Source: Chitinophaga nivalis (GTDB taxonomy: Bacteria; Bacteroidota; Bacteroidia; Chitinophagales; Chitinophagaceae). From it: a stretch of DNA of 64,000 nt. The DNA lies in contig NZ_JAPDNR010000001.1 in NCBI RefSeq assembly GCF_025989125.1, forward strand, positions 1,284,301-1,348,300, read 5' to 3'. A program made the position numbers and the translations under genes. A model generated the notes under the pieces. The model had not been told where the DNA came from. It worked only from the letters and a program-made list of their open reading frames with translations, and made no database searches. The stretch's first letter is position 1, and every line of letters begins with the position of its first letter. Of this stretch, positions 25,886-35,098 are shown piece by piece.

Positions 25886-26539
25886 TTAGCTGATGGTATC
25901 TTTTACGATCGCTTTTTCGCCACCGGAAGGTTGCATGTGTTTACCCAAGAATCGCTTCTGGAAAAGCAGGATGGTGATCACCCCAACAGAAATAGCGGCA
26001 TCGGCAATATTAAATACCGGGCGGAAGAATACAAAGTAATCGCCTCCTTTGAAGGGTATCCATTTAGGGAGATAACCTTCATAAATGGGGAAATACAGCA
26101 TATCCACCACACGGCCGTGCAGGAAGCTGCCATAACCGCCACCGGAAGGCAGAAACTTCGCTACTTCATAACCAATGCTATCATTGAAAATAAGGCCATA
26201 GAACATACTGTCGATCAGGTTACCCGCAGCGCCAGCCAGTATCAGGGAGCCGCAAATCAGCAAGCCGGTACTGTATTTTTCTTTGACCAGTCGTTTCATA
26301 TACACAAAACCTACTACTACCGCTACCAGACGGAAAAGCGTGAGCAGGATCTTTCCGAAATCGCCACCAAATTTTAATCCATAGGCCATTCCTTCATTTT
26401 CAATAAAATGAATACGGAACCAGTTGGGGAATATGATAAATTCCTCCTGCATGAACATATGGGTCTTGATCCAGAATTTCAAGGCCTGGTCAATAGCCAG
26501 GATAAGGATAACGATAAATACTACGTGACGATATTTCAA
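25886..26539 (-). CDS. lspA: Lipoprotein signal peptidase (signal peptidase II)
   Basis: A 217-residue inner-membrane aspartyl protease that cleaves prolipoprotein signal peptides after diacylglyceryl transfer. Four membrane helices and the conserved motifs are seen: NEGMAYGLK (the N-x-G box), GNLIDS (about 106-111), HGRVVDMLYFP with catalytic Asp about 146, and FNIADAAIS with catalytic Asp about 180. The roughly 34-residue gap between the two catalytic Asp is longer than in Proteobacteria. The many lipoproteins of this window are its natural substrates. It is last in a run of three same-strand genes with murF-alr and terC. Confidence 0.94.
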   Translation of the reverse strand: MKYRHVVFIVILILAIDQALKFWIKTHMFMQEEFIIFPNWFRIHFIENEGMAYGLKFGGDFGKILLTLFRLVAVVVGFVYMKRLVKEKYSTGLLICGSLILAGAAGNLIDSMFYGLIFNDSIGYEVAKFLPSGGGYGSFLHGRVVDMLYFPIYEGYLPKWIPFKGGDYFVFFRPVFNIADAAISVGVITILLFQKRFLGKHMQPSGGEKAIVKDTIS

Positions 26540-26600
26540 TTGATATTAAAATTTTATCAAAAATAACAGATTATTTCAAAGTCAGAAATGCAATATCCTA

Positions 26601-29147
26601 TTATTCCTGGAAATATACCCGTTTTACCCGCTGTGAAATTCCTGTTAATATTTCATAGGGAATGGTTTGCGCCCAGTCGGCCAGTTCCTGTACAGGCAGG
26701 CCCGGACCAAAAACAATTACCTCATCCCCTTCCATTACATCCGGGATATGTGTCACATCCAGCATCAGCATATCCATAGCGATGGTACCTACTACCGGCG
26801 CCAGTTTGCCCCGGATCAGCATTTTGCCGATACCATTGCTTAAACGGCGGGGGTACCCGTCTGCATAGCCGATCCGTACGGTGGCTGTCACGGAAGGTTC
26901 GCTGGCGGCCCATCTGGCCCCATACCCTACTGTGTCGCCCGGTTCCAGGTGTTTCAGCTGGGCAATGGTGGTTTTCAGGGTGCTAACCTGACGCAGCTGG
27001 TCCTGAATACCGTTGCTGCTGTCGATACCATACATGCCAATACCCAGGCGCACCATATCCAGGTGCAGCTCCGGATGCCGGCTGATAGCGGCGCTGTTGG
27101 CAATGTGGCGGATAACGGTATATCCCAATGCTTTCTGCAGCTCATGACTCATATCAAAGAAGAGTTTGCCCTGTTGCTGGGTGAGCGCATCCTTTTCAGG
27201 ATCTTCACTGGCAGCCAGGTGGCTGAAGATAGACTGTACCTTCATCACAGGCGTAGTGGTCAGGATCTGCGCCAGTGCGGTTACTTCGCTTTTCACAAAG
27301 CCCAGGCGGTGCATACCTGTATCCAGTTTAATGTGGATGGGGAAATCTGTTTTGCCTGCCGCGCTGACTTCTTCCATAAACTGTTGCAGAATCTGCATGG
27401 AATAGATTTCCGGCTCCAGGTTCCAGTGCAGGATGGCGTCGAAGCTGGCAGGTTCCGGGTTCATCACCATAATAGGCATGGTAATACCCGCCCGGCGCAG
27501 TTCTACCCCTTCATCGGCATAGGCTACCGCAAGGTAGTCTACCCCATGAAACTGCAGCAGGTTCGCAATTTCAAAACTGCCGCTGCCATAGGAAAAGGCC
27601 TTTACCATCGCCATCAGCCGTGTACCGGGTTTTACCAGTGACTGATACAGTTTCACGTTGTGGGCAATGGCGCTCAGGTTGATTTCCAGGATGGTCTGAT
27701 GGGCTTTTTGTTCCAGCAGTTTACCGATACGTTCAAACTGGAAAACGCGGGAGCCTTTTACCAGAATGGTTTCGTTCTCAAAATCATCTGCATTGAATTG
27801 CTGAATATATTCGTCAGTAGTGGTAAAGAACTGGGTCTTTAAACCTTCTATCTGTTGAAAGCATTTCTTTTCCCGGCTGATATTTTTACCGATGGCAATC
27901 AGTCGGTTGATCCCTTTTTTCTGCAGGAGATCGGCTACCTCTTCATAAAGAGAGGCATCGCTCTTACCGCTTTGCAGGATATCGCTGAGGATCACGGTGC
28001 GGGTGGCATGCTGCTGCTGTTGCTGCAGAAAATCCAGCGCAATCGTGAGTGAGCCCAGGTCCAGGTTATAGCTGTCGTTGATCACGGAGCTGTTGTTGAT
28101 ACCCTGTTTCAGTTCCAGGCGCATCGCAATATTGTTCAGCTGATCCATGCGCTGCTGGATAACCTCCTGTTCTTTACCCAGGTAAAGCATCAGTGCCCAG
28201 CAATGAATGGCATTTTCGATAGAACCCTCATCCACAAAGGGAATGGTGATATGCAGCGGCTCCTGTTTGTACAGGGCGTCTATACGGGTATGGTTATCGT
28301 TTTTATCGGCGCTGATGATACGCAGGTCTGCATCTGTTTTCCGGGACCAGGAAAACAGCTCGGGGCCTCCTTCCTGGTTTTCTTTTTTACCTACCTGGTT
28401 GTGGAAAGCCAGTACGCATTCGTTGAGTGCCAGGTAGTCTTTGCAGTAGATCAGGATATCGCTTTTGGCAAATAATACGAGCTTCTCGTTAATCTTCTGC
28501 CGGATATTCAGAAAGCCTTCGCTATGTGCTTCTCCGATGTTGGTAAAGATGCCGATCGTAGGCCGGATAATCTTTTCCAGGTTCACCATTTCTCCCGGCT
28601 GGGAAATGCCGGCTTCAAAGATAGCCAGCTGGTGTTCTGCTTTCATCTGCCATACGGATAAAGGCACCCCGATCTGAGAGTTGTAGCTTTTAGGACTGCG
28701 AACAATGTTGTAATCCTTTTCCAGTAATTGATAGAGCCATTCTTTTACGATGGTTTTACCATTACTGCCGGTAATGCCGATCACCGGAATATGAAACTGG
28801 TGCCGGTGAGAGGCCACCAGGGTATGGAGGGCCTGCAACGTATCCTTTACAAGAATAAAGTTGGCGTTGGGGTAGTTTTCCAGTGGTACGGGCTCACTGA
28901 CAATAAAATTGCTGACACCTTTGCGGTACAGCTCTTCTATGTATTGGTGGGCATTACGGCGTGGACTTACCAGGGCAATAAACAACGATGTCTCCGGGAA
29001 ACTTAACTTCCGGCTGTCCAATAAAAGATGATCAATTTCAGAAAATCCGGTCTCTTGCAACAATTCCCCTTTCAGGGTCTTGTTGATGCTTGCTGCGTTA
29101 TACACGTTTATCAGATTTGAATAATCAGTTTGCAGGCGTGAAAACAT
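26601..29147 (-). CDS. Bifunctional MurF-type ligase / alanine racemase fusion
   Basis: An 848-residue two-enzyme protein. Residues 1 to about 475 are a Mur ligase (UDP-MurNAc-tripeptide:D-Ala-D-Ala ligase type) with P-loop ITGSNGKTIVKEW (about 125-137) and RSPKSYNSQIGVPLS. Residues from about 485 on are a fold-type III alanine racemase: the PLP lysine lies in MAMVKAFSYGSG (about 516), the second catalytic base Tyr in VGYGARW (about 739), and the phosphate-binding segment is GRIGYADGYPR-like (VRIGYADGYPRR). The fusion would couple making D-Ala to adding D-Ala-D-Ala in peptidoglycan precursor synthesis. This architecture is known in Bacteroidota. A separate murF at 35323 makes the Mur half potentially redundant. 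It starts 22 bases after terC. Confidence 0.93.
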   Translation of the reverse strand: MFSRLQTDYSNLINVYNAASINKTLKGELLQETGFSEIDHLLLDSRKLSFPETSLFIALVSPRRNAHQYIEELYRKGVSNFIVSEPVPLENYPNANFILVKDTLQALHTLVASHRHQFHIPVIGITGSNGKTIVKEWLYQLLEKDYNIVRSPKSYNSQIGVPLSVWQMKAEHQLAIFEAGISQPGEMVNLEKIIRPTIGIFTNIGEAHSEGFLNIRQKINEKLVLFAKSDILIYCKDYLALNECVLAFHNQVGKKENQEGGPELFSWSRKTDADLRIISADKNDNHTRIDALYKQEPLHITIPFVDEGSIENAIHCWALMLYLGKEQEVIQQRMDQLNNIAMRLELKQGINNSSVINDSYNLDLGSLTIALDFLQQQQQHATRTVILSDILQSGKSDASLYEEVADLLQKKGINRLIAIGKNISREKKCFQQIEGLKTQFFTTTDEYIQQFNADDFENETILVKGSRVFQFERIGKLLEQKAHQTILEINLSAIAHNVKLYQSLVKPGTRLMAMVKAFSYGSGSFEIANLLQFHGVDYLAVAYADEGVELRRAGITMPIMVMNPEPASFDAILHWNLEPEIYSMQILQQFMEEVSAAGKTDFPIHIKLDTGMHRLGFVKSEVTALAQILTTTPVMKVQSIFSHLAASEDPEKDALTQQQGKLFFDMSHELQKALGYTVIRHIANSAAISRHPELHLDMVRLGIGMYGIDSSNGIQDQLRQVSTLKTTIAQLKHLEPGDTVGYGARWAASEPSVTATVRIGYADGYPRRLSNGIGKMLIRGKLAPVVGTIAMDMLMLDVTHIPDVMEGDEVIVFGPGLPVQELADWAQTIPYEILTGISQRVKRVYFQE

Positions 29148-29169
29148 GTTTCACTACTGCTTTTTTACT

Positions 29170-30102
29170 TCACTTTTCTACCGGTGATTCTTTTTGCTGA
29201 TGATAGAGCGAATAAAGAATGGAACCTCCAAGGCATAGTACGATCATGATGAGTGATACGTATACGGGTATATGTATAAAATACGCTGCCAGCATTTTTA
29301 GTCCTATGAAAACAAGTATGATAGCAATACCCTGTGGCAGATACTCAAATTTATCTACCGCCCCTCTCAACAAAAAGAAGAGGGATCTTAACCCCAATAC
29401 GGCAAATATATTGGAAGTGTATACGACTACCGGTTGCTGTGATATTGCAAATACAGCAGGAATGGAATCCACTGCAAATATAATATCCGTCACAGCCAGC
29501 ATCACTACTACCAGTGATAACGTGGTAAGATAAGCCTTATTATGTTTGCGGATGACGAAGCGCCCTTTCGGATCTTCGGTGGTTACCCGCATGTATTTGT
29601 TCATAAACCGGTAAACAACATTTTCTTCCGGTTTAAATTCATCATCCGGATTGGCGACAAACATTTTGATACCGGTATAAATCAGGAATACCCCGAAAAT
29701 ATATAGTATCCAGTCAAATCGCTGAATCAATACTACACCTACGCTGATAAAAACAGCTCTGAATACCAGTGCCATCAAAATCCCTATCAGCAATACCCGG
29801 GAGTAGTTTTCTTCTTTTATTTTGAAGAAATTGAATAGTAGTATAAAAACAAAAATATTATCTATAGAGAGTGACTTCTCCATGAGATAGGCGCTCATAA
29901 AACTGAGGGCAGTTTCTGCACCGTCTTCATACCACATATACCCGAAAAAAAGAACTGACAACCCAACCCAGAAAATACTTTGTAATAATGCAGTTTTGAT
30001 AGTTGTTTTCTGATTTTTTTTACTGAACAGGCCCAGGTCAAAAATCAGTGCAAGGACTATCACAATAGCGAAAGTGAGGTACGTCCACTGGATGGGTGTC
30101 AT
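29170..30102 (-). CDS. TerC family membrane protein (Alx/MeeF-like)
   Basis: A 310-residue integral membrane protein with about nine helices. The family hallmarks are the acidic residues in EKSLSIDNIFVF (helix 3) and in VTDIIFAVDSIPAVFA (helix 7), which bind metal in Mn2+-exporting relatives. Tellurite is the historic name only; manganese export, or insertion-coupled metallation of exported proteins, is the better supported role in the family. The start is placed at ATG 30102 (MTPIQWTYL), because the upstream ATG at 30165 overlaps the likely promoter. I looked for a yybP-ykoY manganese riboswitch in front and did not see one. Confidence 0.9.
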   Translation of the reverse strand: MTPIQWTYLTFAIVIVLALIFDLGLFSKKNQKTTIKTALLQSIFWVGLSVLFFGYMWYEDGAETALSFMSAYLMEKSLSIDNIFVFILLFNFFKIKEENYSRVLLIGILMALVFRAVFISVGVVLIQRFDWILYIFGVFLIYTGIKMFVANPDDEFKPEENVVYRFMNKYMRVTTEDPKGRFVIRKHNKAYLTTLSLVVVMLAVTDIIFAVDSIPAVFAISQQPVVVYTSNIFAVLGLRSLFFLLRGAVDKFEYLPQGIAIILVFIGLKMLAAYFIHIPVYVSLIMIVLCLGGSILYSLYHQQKESPVEK

Positions 30103-30128
30103 GCGACCAAAATCAATTTGGTGAGCGG

Positions 30129-30136
30129 CAAAGATA
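30129..30136 (-). promoter_or_regulatory. Candidate -7 box (TATCTTTG) for terC
   Basis: TATCTTTG on the minus strand fits TAnnTTTG and lies 26 bases before the chosen terC start. The -33 region is weak. Confidence 0.4.
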
Positions 30137-30285
30137 TGAAATTCAGCATGTTTTTCCCTGAACACGCCGGAATTAAAGTTATGGGAGAAGAGAAGGGAGA
30201 GCGGGATTTCCGGGAAGATTCATGAGCAAATATTTGCATATAATTGCCAGTGAATCTTCTCCGGATGTTAAGAACAGTATTATGA

Positions 30286-31989
30286 TCAGGCAACAAATTT
30301 TCTTTGCCGGATAAACTGGAAGATCATAGCAAACAGAAGCACCAGTCCTACAGGTACCAGGAAGCAGATTACCTGCCATTTTGTTTTCTCCCGTTTAACT
30401 TTTTCTGCATCGAGCAGGCGCAGTGTTAACTCTTTATTGCGTGCTTCCATCACACCGTTGTTGCCACTGAGATATTCCAGGCAATTCAGGAAAAACTCCT
30501 TGTTGGCAAAAGCAAATCCGGGATTGTATTCGTTGATACCCATCTGCAGAGGCCCATCTTTGCGGGAAACCGCATTGGCAATCAGATCGCCATCACTTAC
30601 CACAATCATCTGGTTACTGCTGTCGGAGGTGGCTTTAAAGGCTTGTTTGGATGCCTGTTCCAATCTGCTGACGAGCACAGGGTCCTGCCGGTTGCGGAAC
30701 AACGAGGTGAAATGTCCTTCCAGCAATACGGCTGCAGGCACATGTTGTTGCCGGAATTCCCGGGGATTGGGCCGTGTACGTACCATATCCCAGCTTACCT
30801 GCGCCGGAATACGTACCGTACGGCTGTTGACAGAAGTGGTGAGCAGGATGGTTTTACGGATTGATTCGTTTTTGATGGTATCCAGGGAGCTGACAAAGCG
30901 GCTCAGCACCAGGTCCAGGTTTTTTACGATGGCATGATGACCGGTAGGTGTCAGCATGGGGAAATAAGGGAAAGGCACGGGTTGTATTTGCGGCCGGTTG
31001 CCTACATTACCCACTACCAGCGGTACTACGTCGCACTGCAGGTCTTGCAGCAGGTCCTGGTTAATACGTACGCCATAGCGGAACAACAGGTCTTCCAGGT
31101 TAAGCCCGCGATCGAAGGCATAAAACTCCGGATGTCTTTGCAGGCTGTCCATCGATGCACTGGATTCGTCAATGAACCACAGTACTTTACCGCCATTCAT
31201 CACGTATTGGTCTATTTTCAGTTTGTCGGCATCGCTGAAAGCAGCTGCGGGCTTGGCAAACAGGATAATGTTGAAATCACGGGGGATGTAATCCGTACCC
31301 TGCAGCGTAAGCGTGTCCAGTTCATAGCTGCTTTGCAGCGTATTCAGGGCATCGTATACTTCCGCTCCGAGCGATTCACCATGCCCCATCATGTAGCCTA
31401 TAAGCGGCTTTTTTTCTTCCTGCAGTTTGCTGATGGCATTGGCAAACTGGTACTCCAGCAAGGCTTCGGAGTTATTCATGGTTTGCATGGGATCTTGTCC
31501 GCCCTGATTTTTGAGCAGATTGACCCCTATGGTTTTTCCTTTGTAATGTACCAGGGCACCGGGAAAGATGAGTTTAGTGGCAAATCCGTCACCGGCATCT
31601 TCCTGCACTTTCATATTGAAAGGCATGATACCCTGTGCCGTCAGTTCTCCCAGTACCTTCATCCGGGATGAATCAGGCAACCCCTGTCCCGGATTCACGA
31701 ATACGAATTTGATATTTTGTTTGCCGTATTCGCGGAACTCTTCCAATAGCTCATTGGTGGCAGTAGCCAGCTGCCGGAAACTGGCCGGATAATCTCCTTT
31801 CAGAAATACTTCAATTTCCACGGGACTATTGAGTTGCCGCAACAGTTGCCGGGTATGGCTGGTGAGTGTATATCTTTTTTCTGCGGTAAGATCCCATCTG
31901 CCGTGAAAATAGGCTGCTGCTATATTGAGGCCGGTGAGTAACAGGATGACAGTTACTGCACGCTGGATATATTTTTTTCGTTTAGCCAT
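30286..31989 (-). CDS. gldG: Gliding motility-associated ABC transporter substrate-binding protein GldG
   Basis: A 567-residue protein with an N-terminal anchor helix (about 11-28), a large extracytoplasmic ABC-transporter auxiliary region (SPVEIEVFLKGDYPASFR... FVFVNPGQG) and a C-terminal helix (about 543-562) ending in a basic tail. This is the layout of GldG, which forms the GldA-GldF-GldG transporter needed for gliding or type IX-linked functions in several Bacteroidota. It follows gldF after 98 bases that contain a small hairpin. The ATPase gene gldA is not in the window, which is usual because it is often unlinked. Confidence 0.93.
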   Translation of the reverse strand: MAKRKKYIQRAVTVILLLTGLNIAAAYFHGRWDLTAEKRYTLTSHTRQLLRQLNSPVEIEVFLKGDYPASFRQLATATNELLEEFREYGKQNIKFVFVNPGQGLPDSSRMKVLGELTAQGIMPFNMKVQEDAGDGFATKLIFPGALVHYKGKTIGVNLLKNQGGQDPMQTMNNSEALLEYQFANAISKLQEEKKPLIGYMMGHGESLGAEVYDALNTLQSSYELDTLTLQGTDYIPRDFNIILFAKPAAAFSDADKLKIDQYVMNGGKVLWFIDESSASMDSLQRHPEFYAFDRGLNLEDLLFRYGVRINQDLLQDLQCDVVPLVVGNVGNRPQIQPVPFPYFPMLTPTGHHAIVKNLDLVLSRFVSSLDTIKNESIRKTILLTTSVNSRTVRIPAQVSWDMVRTRPNPREFRQQHVPAAVLLEGHFTSLFRNRQDPVLVSRLEQASKQAFKATSDSSNQMIVVSDGDLIANAVSRKDGPLQMGINEYNPGFAFANKEFFLNCLEYLSGNNGVMEARNKELTLRLLDAEKVKREKTKWQVICFLVPVGLVLLFAMIFQFIRQRKFVA

Positions 31990-32059
31990 ACTATTTAGAT
32001 GTAGGTAATTTTGTTACCCGGACAGGCGTTTTCAGATAGTAGTCACAACTGATACCAGT

Positions 32060-32089
32060 AATATCCGGATAAATCAGAAACCGGATATT
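32060..32089 (-). other. 9-bp hairpin between gldF and gldG
   Basis: AATATCCGG (32060-32068) pairs with CCGGATATT (32081-32089), the right arm overlapping the gldF stop codon. No T-run follows. It could protect the gldF message end or tune gldG expression. Confidence 0.4.
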
Positions 32090-32828
32090 AACTGTTTTGC
32101 CAGAGTTTTCTTTGTAAAGATAATTTAGTCAGATAAAGCATTAATCCGATCAGGCTGATGAAATAGATCACGTCCCGACTGTCGATCACACCCCGGCTGA
32201 TGGATTGGTAGTGAAACTTAATACCAGCCATTTGCAGGTAGTAATCTGCTCCGCCGCTCAGGGCAGGGATTTTACTGAGGGCATCAAAGCCGTTGTAAAA
32301 AATAAAGCAGGTGAATACAGCGATCAGAAAAGCAATCATGGCATTATTGGTGAGAGAAGACGACCAGATACCGATAGCGGTGAAAACGCCGCCCAGCAAG
32401 AGTAAGCCGGTATAAGCACCCAGTATGCCGCCATTATCCAACTGGTGATGATCTATGCTCAGTTGCTTTACCGCTATGTAATACACCACAGTCGGTAAAA
32501 GCGAGATAGCCACAATCAGCACGCTGCCCCAGAATTTGCCCAGTACAATCTGCCACCAGGTGAGTGGTTTGGTGCTGAGCAGTTCTATGGTGTTGGACCG
32601 GAATTCATCCGCAAAACAACGCATGGTGATAGCCGGTATCAGCAGCAGATAAATCAGCGGCGCAAGGTCAAACAGCGGGTCCAGGTTAGCGTAGCCGGTA
32701 TCGAGTAAGCTGGTATCCGGAAAAACAAAAAGGAGAAGCCCGTTGGCCAGCAAAAACAGGATGATGGCTACGTAGCCGGTAACACTGCTGAAGAACTGGT
32801 TAATCTCTTTCTTAAAGATGGCTAGCAT
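32088..32828 (-). CDS. gldF: Gliding motility-associated ABC transporter permease GldF
   Basis: A 246-residue ABC-2 type permease with six helices. The N-terminus MLAIFKKEINQFFSSVTGY and the segment MRCFADEFRSNTIELLSTKPLTWWQIVLGKFWG are typical of GldF and other ABC-2 subunits, where the cytoplasmic EFRSNTIE loop couples to the ATPase. First gene of the gldFG pair. Confidence 0.94.
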   Translation of the reverse strand: MLAIFKKEINQFFSSVTGYVAIILFLLANGLLLFVFPDTSLLDTGYANLDPLFDLAPLIYLLLIPAITMRCFADEFRSNTIELLSTKPLTWWQIVLGKFWGSVLIVAISLLPTVVYYIAVKQLSIDHHQLDNGGILGAYTGLLLLGGVFTAIGIWSSSLTNNAMIAFLIAVFTCFIFYNGFDALSKIPALSGGADYYLQMAGIKFHYQSISRGVIDSRDVIYFISLIGLMLYLTKLSLQRKLWQNS

Positions 32829-32863
32829 GAACAGTTTTATAAGGATTAGTATAAGTGAAAGTA

Positions 32864-32871
32864 CAAATATA
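32864..32871 (-). promoter_or_regulatory. Candidate -7 box (TATATTTG) for gldFG
   Basis: TATATTTG on the minus strand lies 35 bases ahead of the gldF ATG. No clear TTTG is found at the -33 position. Confidence 0.45.
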
Positions 32872-32983
32872 AAAGCTTTTGGCAGTTAGCCGCGTGCCTT
32901 TTTATTGTGTAGCCGGCGGGCGTATTTTTTCCGTAAAACAGGGAGAGGTGGAAATCAGTCCGGGCGCGGCCGGGAACTGCCTC

Positions 32984-34201
32984 CTAGTGACGATTCCGGG
33001 GAATAGCATCCAGGTCTACACCGGCTTTATACATTTCCCACAGCGGGCTTACTGCCCTGTGTTGCAGGATAGCGGCTGTTATGGTGGTGATGGCATAATC
33101 GATTTCTGCTTCCGTGGTAAAACGTCCCAGCCCGAAACGGATGGAAGCATGTGCCAGTTCATCGCTCAGGCCCATGGCTTTCAGCACGTGGCTAGGCGCC
33201 ATGGAAGCCGAAGTACAGGCCGACCCGGAAGATACCGCAATACTTTTGTGAAAGCCCATCAGCAGGCTTTCGCTTTCCACATATTTGAAAGACAGGTTGC
33301 TGACGTGTGGCAGGCGATGGGCCGTACTGCCATTGACAGCGGTGGCTTCCAGCTGTAACAGCGCCTGCTCAAGCCGATCCCTTAACCCGGCAAGGCGGGC
33401 CGCTTCCGCCGGCATTTCCGTCCTGCAAAGTTCACATGCCATGCCGAAACCGGCAATGCCGCTTACATTGAGGGTACCGGAACGCATCCCGTTTTCATGG
33501 CCGCCACCGTCTAGCTGGGCGGTTATTTTAACCCGGGGAGATTTACGGCGTACATATAAAGCGCCTACGCCTTTGGGGCCATACATTTTATGAGAGGAAA
33601 ACGCCAGCAGATCGATCCCATCTGCATTTACATCTACCGGAATTTTGCCGGCAGCCTGAGAAGCATCCGTCATAAATAATACGCCGTGCCGCCGCGCGAT
33701 ATCGCTGATTTGTTTTACCGGCTGTATCAGTCCTGTTTCGTTATTGGCGTACATGACTGTAATAAGAATTGTTTGCGGGGTAATGGCAGCTTCCAGCTGG
33801 GCCAGGTCAATAAACCCTTCGGGGTCTGTTGGCAGATAGGTAACCTGTGCCCCCTGTTTTTCCAGGTGTTTGCAGGTATCCAGCACTGCTTTATGTTCCG
33901 TAGCCACGGTAATCAGGTGATTGCCTTTGGTGGTGTAGGTTTCATAGACGCCTTTAATGGCCAGGTTAATCGCTTCCGTGGCGCCGGAGGTGAAAATGAT
34001 TTCTTTTGTTTCTGCACCAATCAGGGCGGCTACCTGCTCCCGGGCATGTGTGATGGCTTCTTCCGCCGCCCAGCCAAAAGCGTGGCTGCGACTGGCTGCA
34101 TTGCCGAAAATCTCCGTGAAGTAAGGCAACATGGTGGTTACTACCCTGGGGTCGCAGGGAGTGGTGGCATTATAATCCAGGTATACCGGGAGTTTCAGCA
34201 T
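32984..34201 (-). CDS. iscS: Cysteine desulfurase (IscS/NifS family)
   Basis: A 405-residue PLP enzyme that removes sulfur from cysteine for Fe-S clusters, thiolated tRNA and possibly molybdopterin. The N-terminus is YLDYNATTPCDPRV. The PLP lysine lies in FSSHKMYGPKG (about 204), and the persulfide cysteine lies in SSGSACTSASM (about 326) on a long mobile loop, the group I/IscS pattern. No iscU, suf or regulator gene is adjacent, so it is probably a stand-alone general desulfurase. Transcribed divergently from methylmalonyl-CoA epimerase. Confidence 0.93.
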   Translation of the reverse strand: MLKLPVYLDYNATTPCDPRVVTTMLPYFTEIFGNAASRSHAFGWAAEEAITHAREQVAALIGAETKEIIFTSGATEAINLAIKGVYETYTTKGNHLITVATEHKAVLDTCKHLEKQGAQVTYLPTDPEGFIDLAQLEAAITPQTILITVMYANNETGLIQPVKQISDIARRHGVLFMTDASQAAGKIPVDVNADGIDLLAFSSHKMYGPKGVGALYVRRKSPRVKITAQLDGGGHENGMRSGTLNVSGIAGFGMACELCRTEMPAEAARLAGLRDRLEQALLQLEATAVNGSTAHRLPHVSNLSFKYVESESLLMGFHKSIAVSSGSACTSASMAPSHVLKAMGLSDELAHASIRFGLGRFTTEAEIDYAITTITAAILQHRAVSPLWEMYKAGVDLDAIPRNRH

Positions 34202-34237
34202 CTTGATAGCCGTTTATATTCGTAAAGAGAAACGGGT

Positions 34238-34245
34238 CAAATTTA
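34238..34245 (-). promoter_or_regulatory. Candidate -7 box (TAAATTTG) for the cysteine desulfurase
   Basis: TAAATTTG on the minus strand matches TAnnTTTG and lies 36 bases ahead of the ATG. Confidence 0.45.
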
Positions 34246-34336
34246 CGACATAAGTTCTATTTTTACCGGATAACCACATCGTCCATAACCAGGCAGTAAC
34301 AGGAGGTTTCCGGTGTACTGCCCCAACAAAAAAAAC

Positions 34337-34738
34337 ATGCTGAACGTAGAACATATCGGAATTGCCGTTAACTCGCTGGAAATATCTGTACCCCTGTTTG
34401 AGAAATTACTGCATACGCCTTGTTACAAAAGAGAGGAAGTAACCGGTGAAGCCGTGCAAACTGCTTTTTTTCAACAAGGAAGCACTAAAATAGAGCTGCT
34501 GGAAGCTACCCGGCCGGAAAGTCCGATTGCCCGGTTTCTGGATAAGAAGGGAGAAGGTATCCACCACATTGCTTTTGAAGTGGCAGATATTGAGGCAGAG
34601 ATGAAACGGTTACAGGAAGAAGGCTTTGTATTGTTGAGTGAGACGCCTAAAAGGGGGGCTGATAACAAGCTGATTTGCTTTTTACACCCTAAAAATACAA
34701 ATGGAGTGCTGATAGAAATTTGTCAAGAGATCAGATAA
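34337..34738 (+). CDS. mce: Methylmalonyl-CoA epimerase
   Basis: A 133-residue VOC-fold enzyme that interconverts (R)- and (S)-methylmalonyl-CoA. The metal ligands are the His of VEHIGIAV at the N-terminus, His in GIHHIAFEV (about 80) and Glu in VLIEICQE near the C-terminus. The conserved KIELLEATRPESPIARFL segment is also present. The start is ATG 34337 (MLNVEHIGIA). The earlier ATG at 34313 adds only MYCPNKKN. With the B12-domain protein at 15678 it indicates a propionate/succinyl-CoA pathway in this organism. Confidence 0.93.
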   Translation: MLNVEHIGIAVNSLEISVPLFEKLLHTPCYKREEVTGEAVQTAFFQQGSTKIELLEATRPESPIARFLDKKGEGIHHIAFEVADIEAEMKRLQEEGFVLLSETPKRGADNKLICFLHPKNTNGVLIEICQEIR

Positions 34739-34998
34739 ATAATTGTTTATACATTTTGATAATAAATAATAAATATTTTTTTTATTTTTTTTCCATTTTA
34801 GCAATCCAAAGGAAAATGTTATTCGTACATAATTCAGAAGCACACCCCGGAATGACGTGAACGATCAACTGAATGACGCGGTTAAAAAATTAAACCAAAA
34901 TTATTTTCAAATTTTTGAACAAATACATTTTCCATTACGTTATCTCTATATCAACACTTACAAAACAAAAAAATAACAATATTCAAAATATTATAAAG

Positions 34999-35031
34999 CT
35001 TAAACTTCCTGTTACTATAGTTTAAGTTTTT
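34999..35031 (+). terminator. Terminator-like hairpin 1 downstream of mce
   Basis: CTTAAAC (34999-35005) pairs with GTTTAAG (35020-35026) and is followed by TTTTT. Confidence 0.55.
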
Positions 35032-35063
35032 ACGATTACTCTAAAGTTGGCATAGGTTATGAA

Positions 35064-35098
35064 CACCTGCGGGTTTTTTAGCTTGCAGGTCTTTTTTT
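35064..35098 (+). terminator. Terminator hairpin 2 with a long T-tail
   Basis: ACCTGC and GCAGGT form the stem around a 14-base T-rich loop, followed directly by C and eight T. It is on the plus strand although the next gene (murF) is on the minus strand. Confidence 0.75.

Noticed and set aside
30103..30285. yybP-ykoY manganese riboswitch ahead of terC
   Set aside because: TerC genes often have it, but I see no conserved loop sequences, and the likely promoter lies only about 26 bases from the start.
34857..34976. 39-codon frame with GTG start
   Set aside because: Very AT-rich and Asn/Lys/Tyr-biased as expected by chance in this tract. Kept only as a remark in the AT-rich region finding.
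35040..35064. Sigma-54-like TTGGCAT element
   Set aside because: The -24 half fits, but the -12 half lacks the required GC, and it leads into a terminator instead of a gene.
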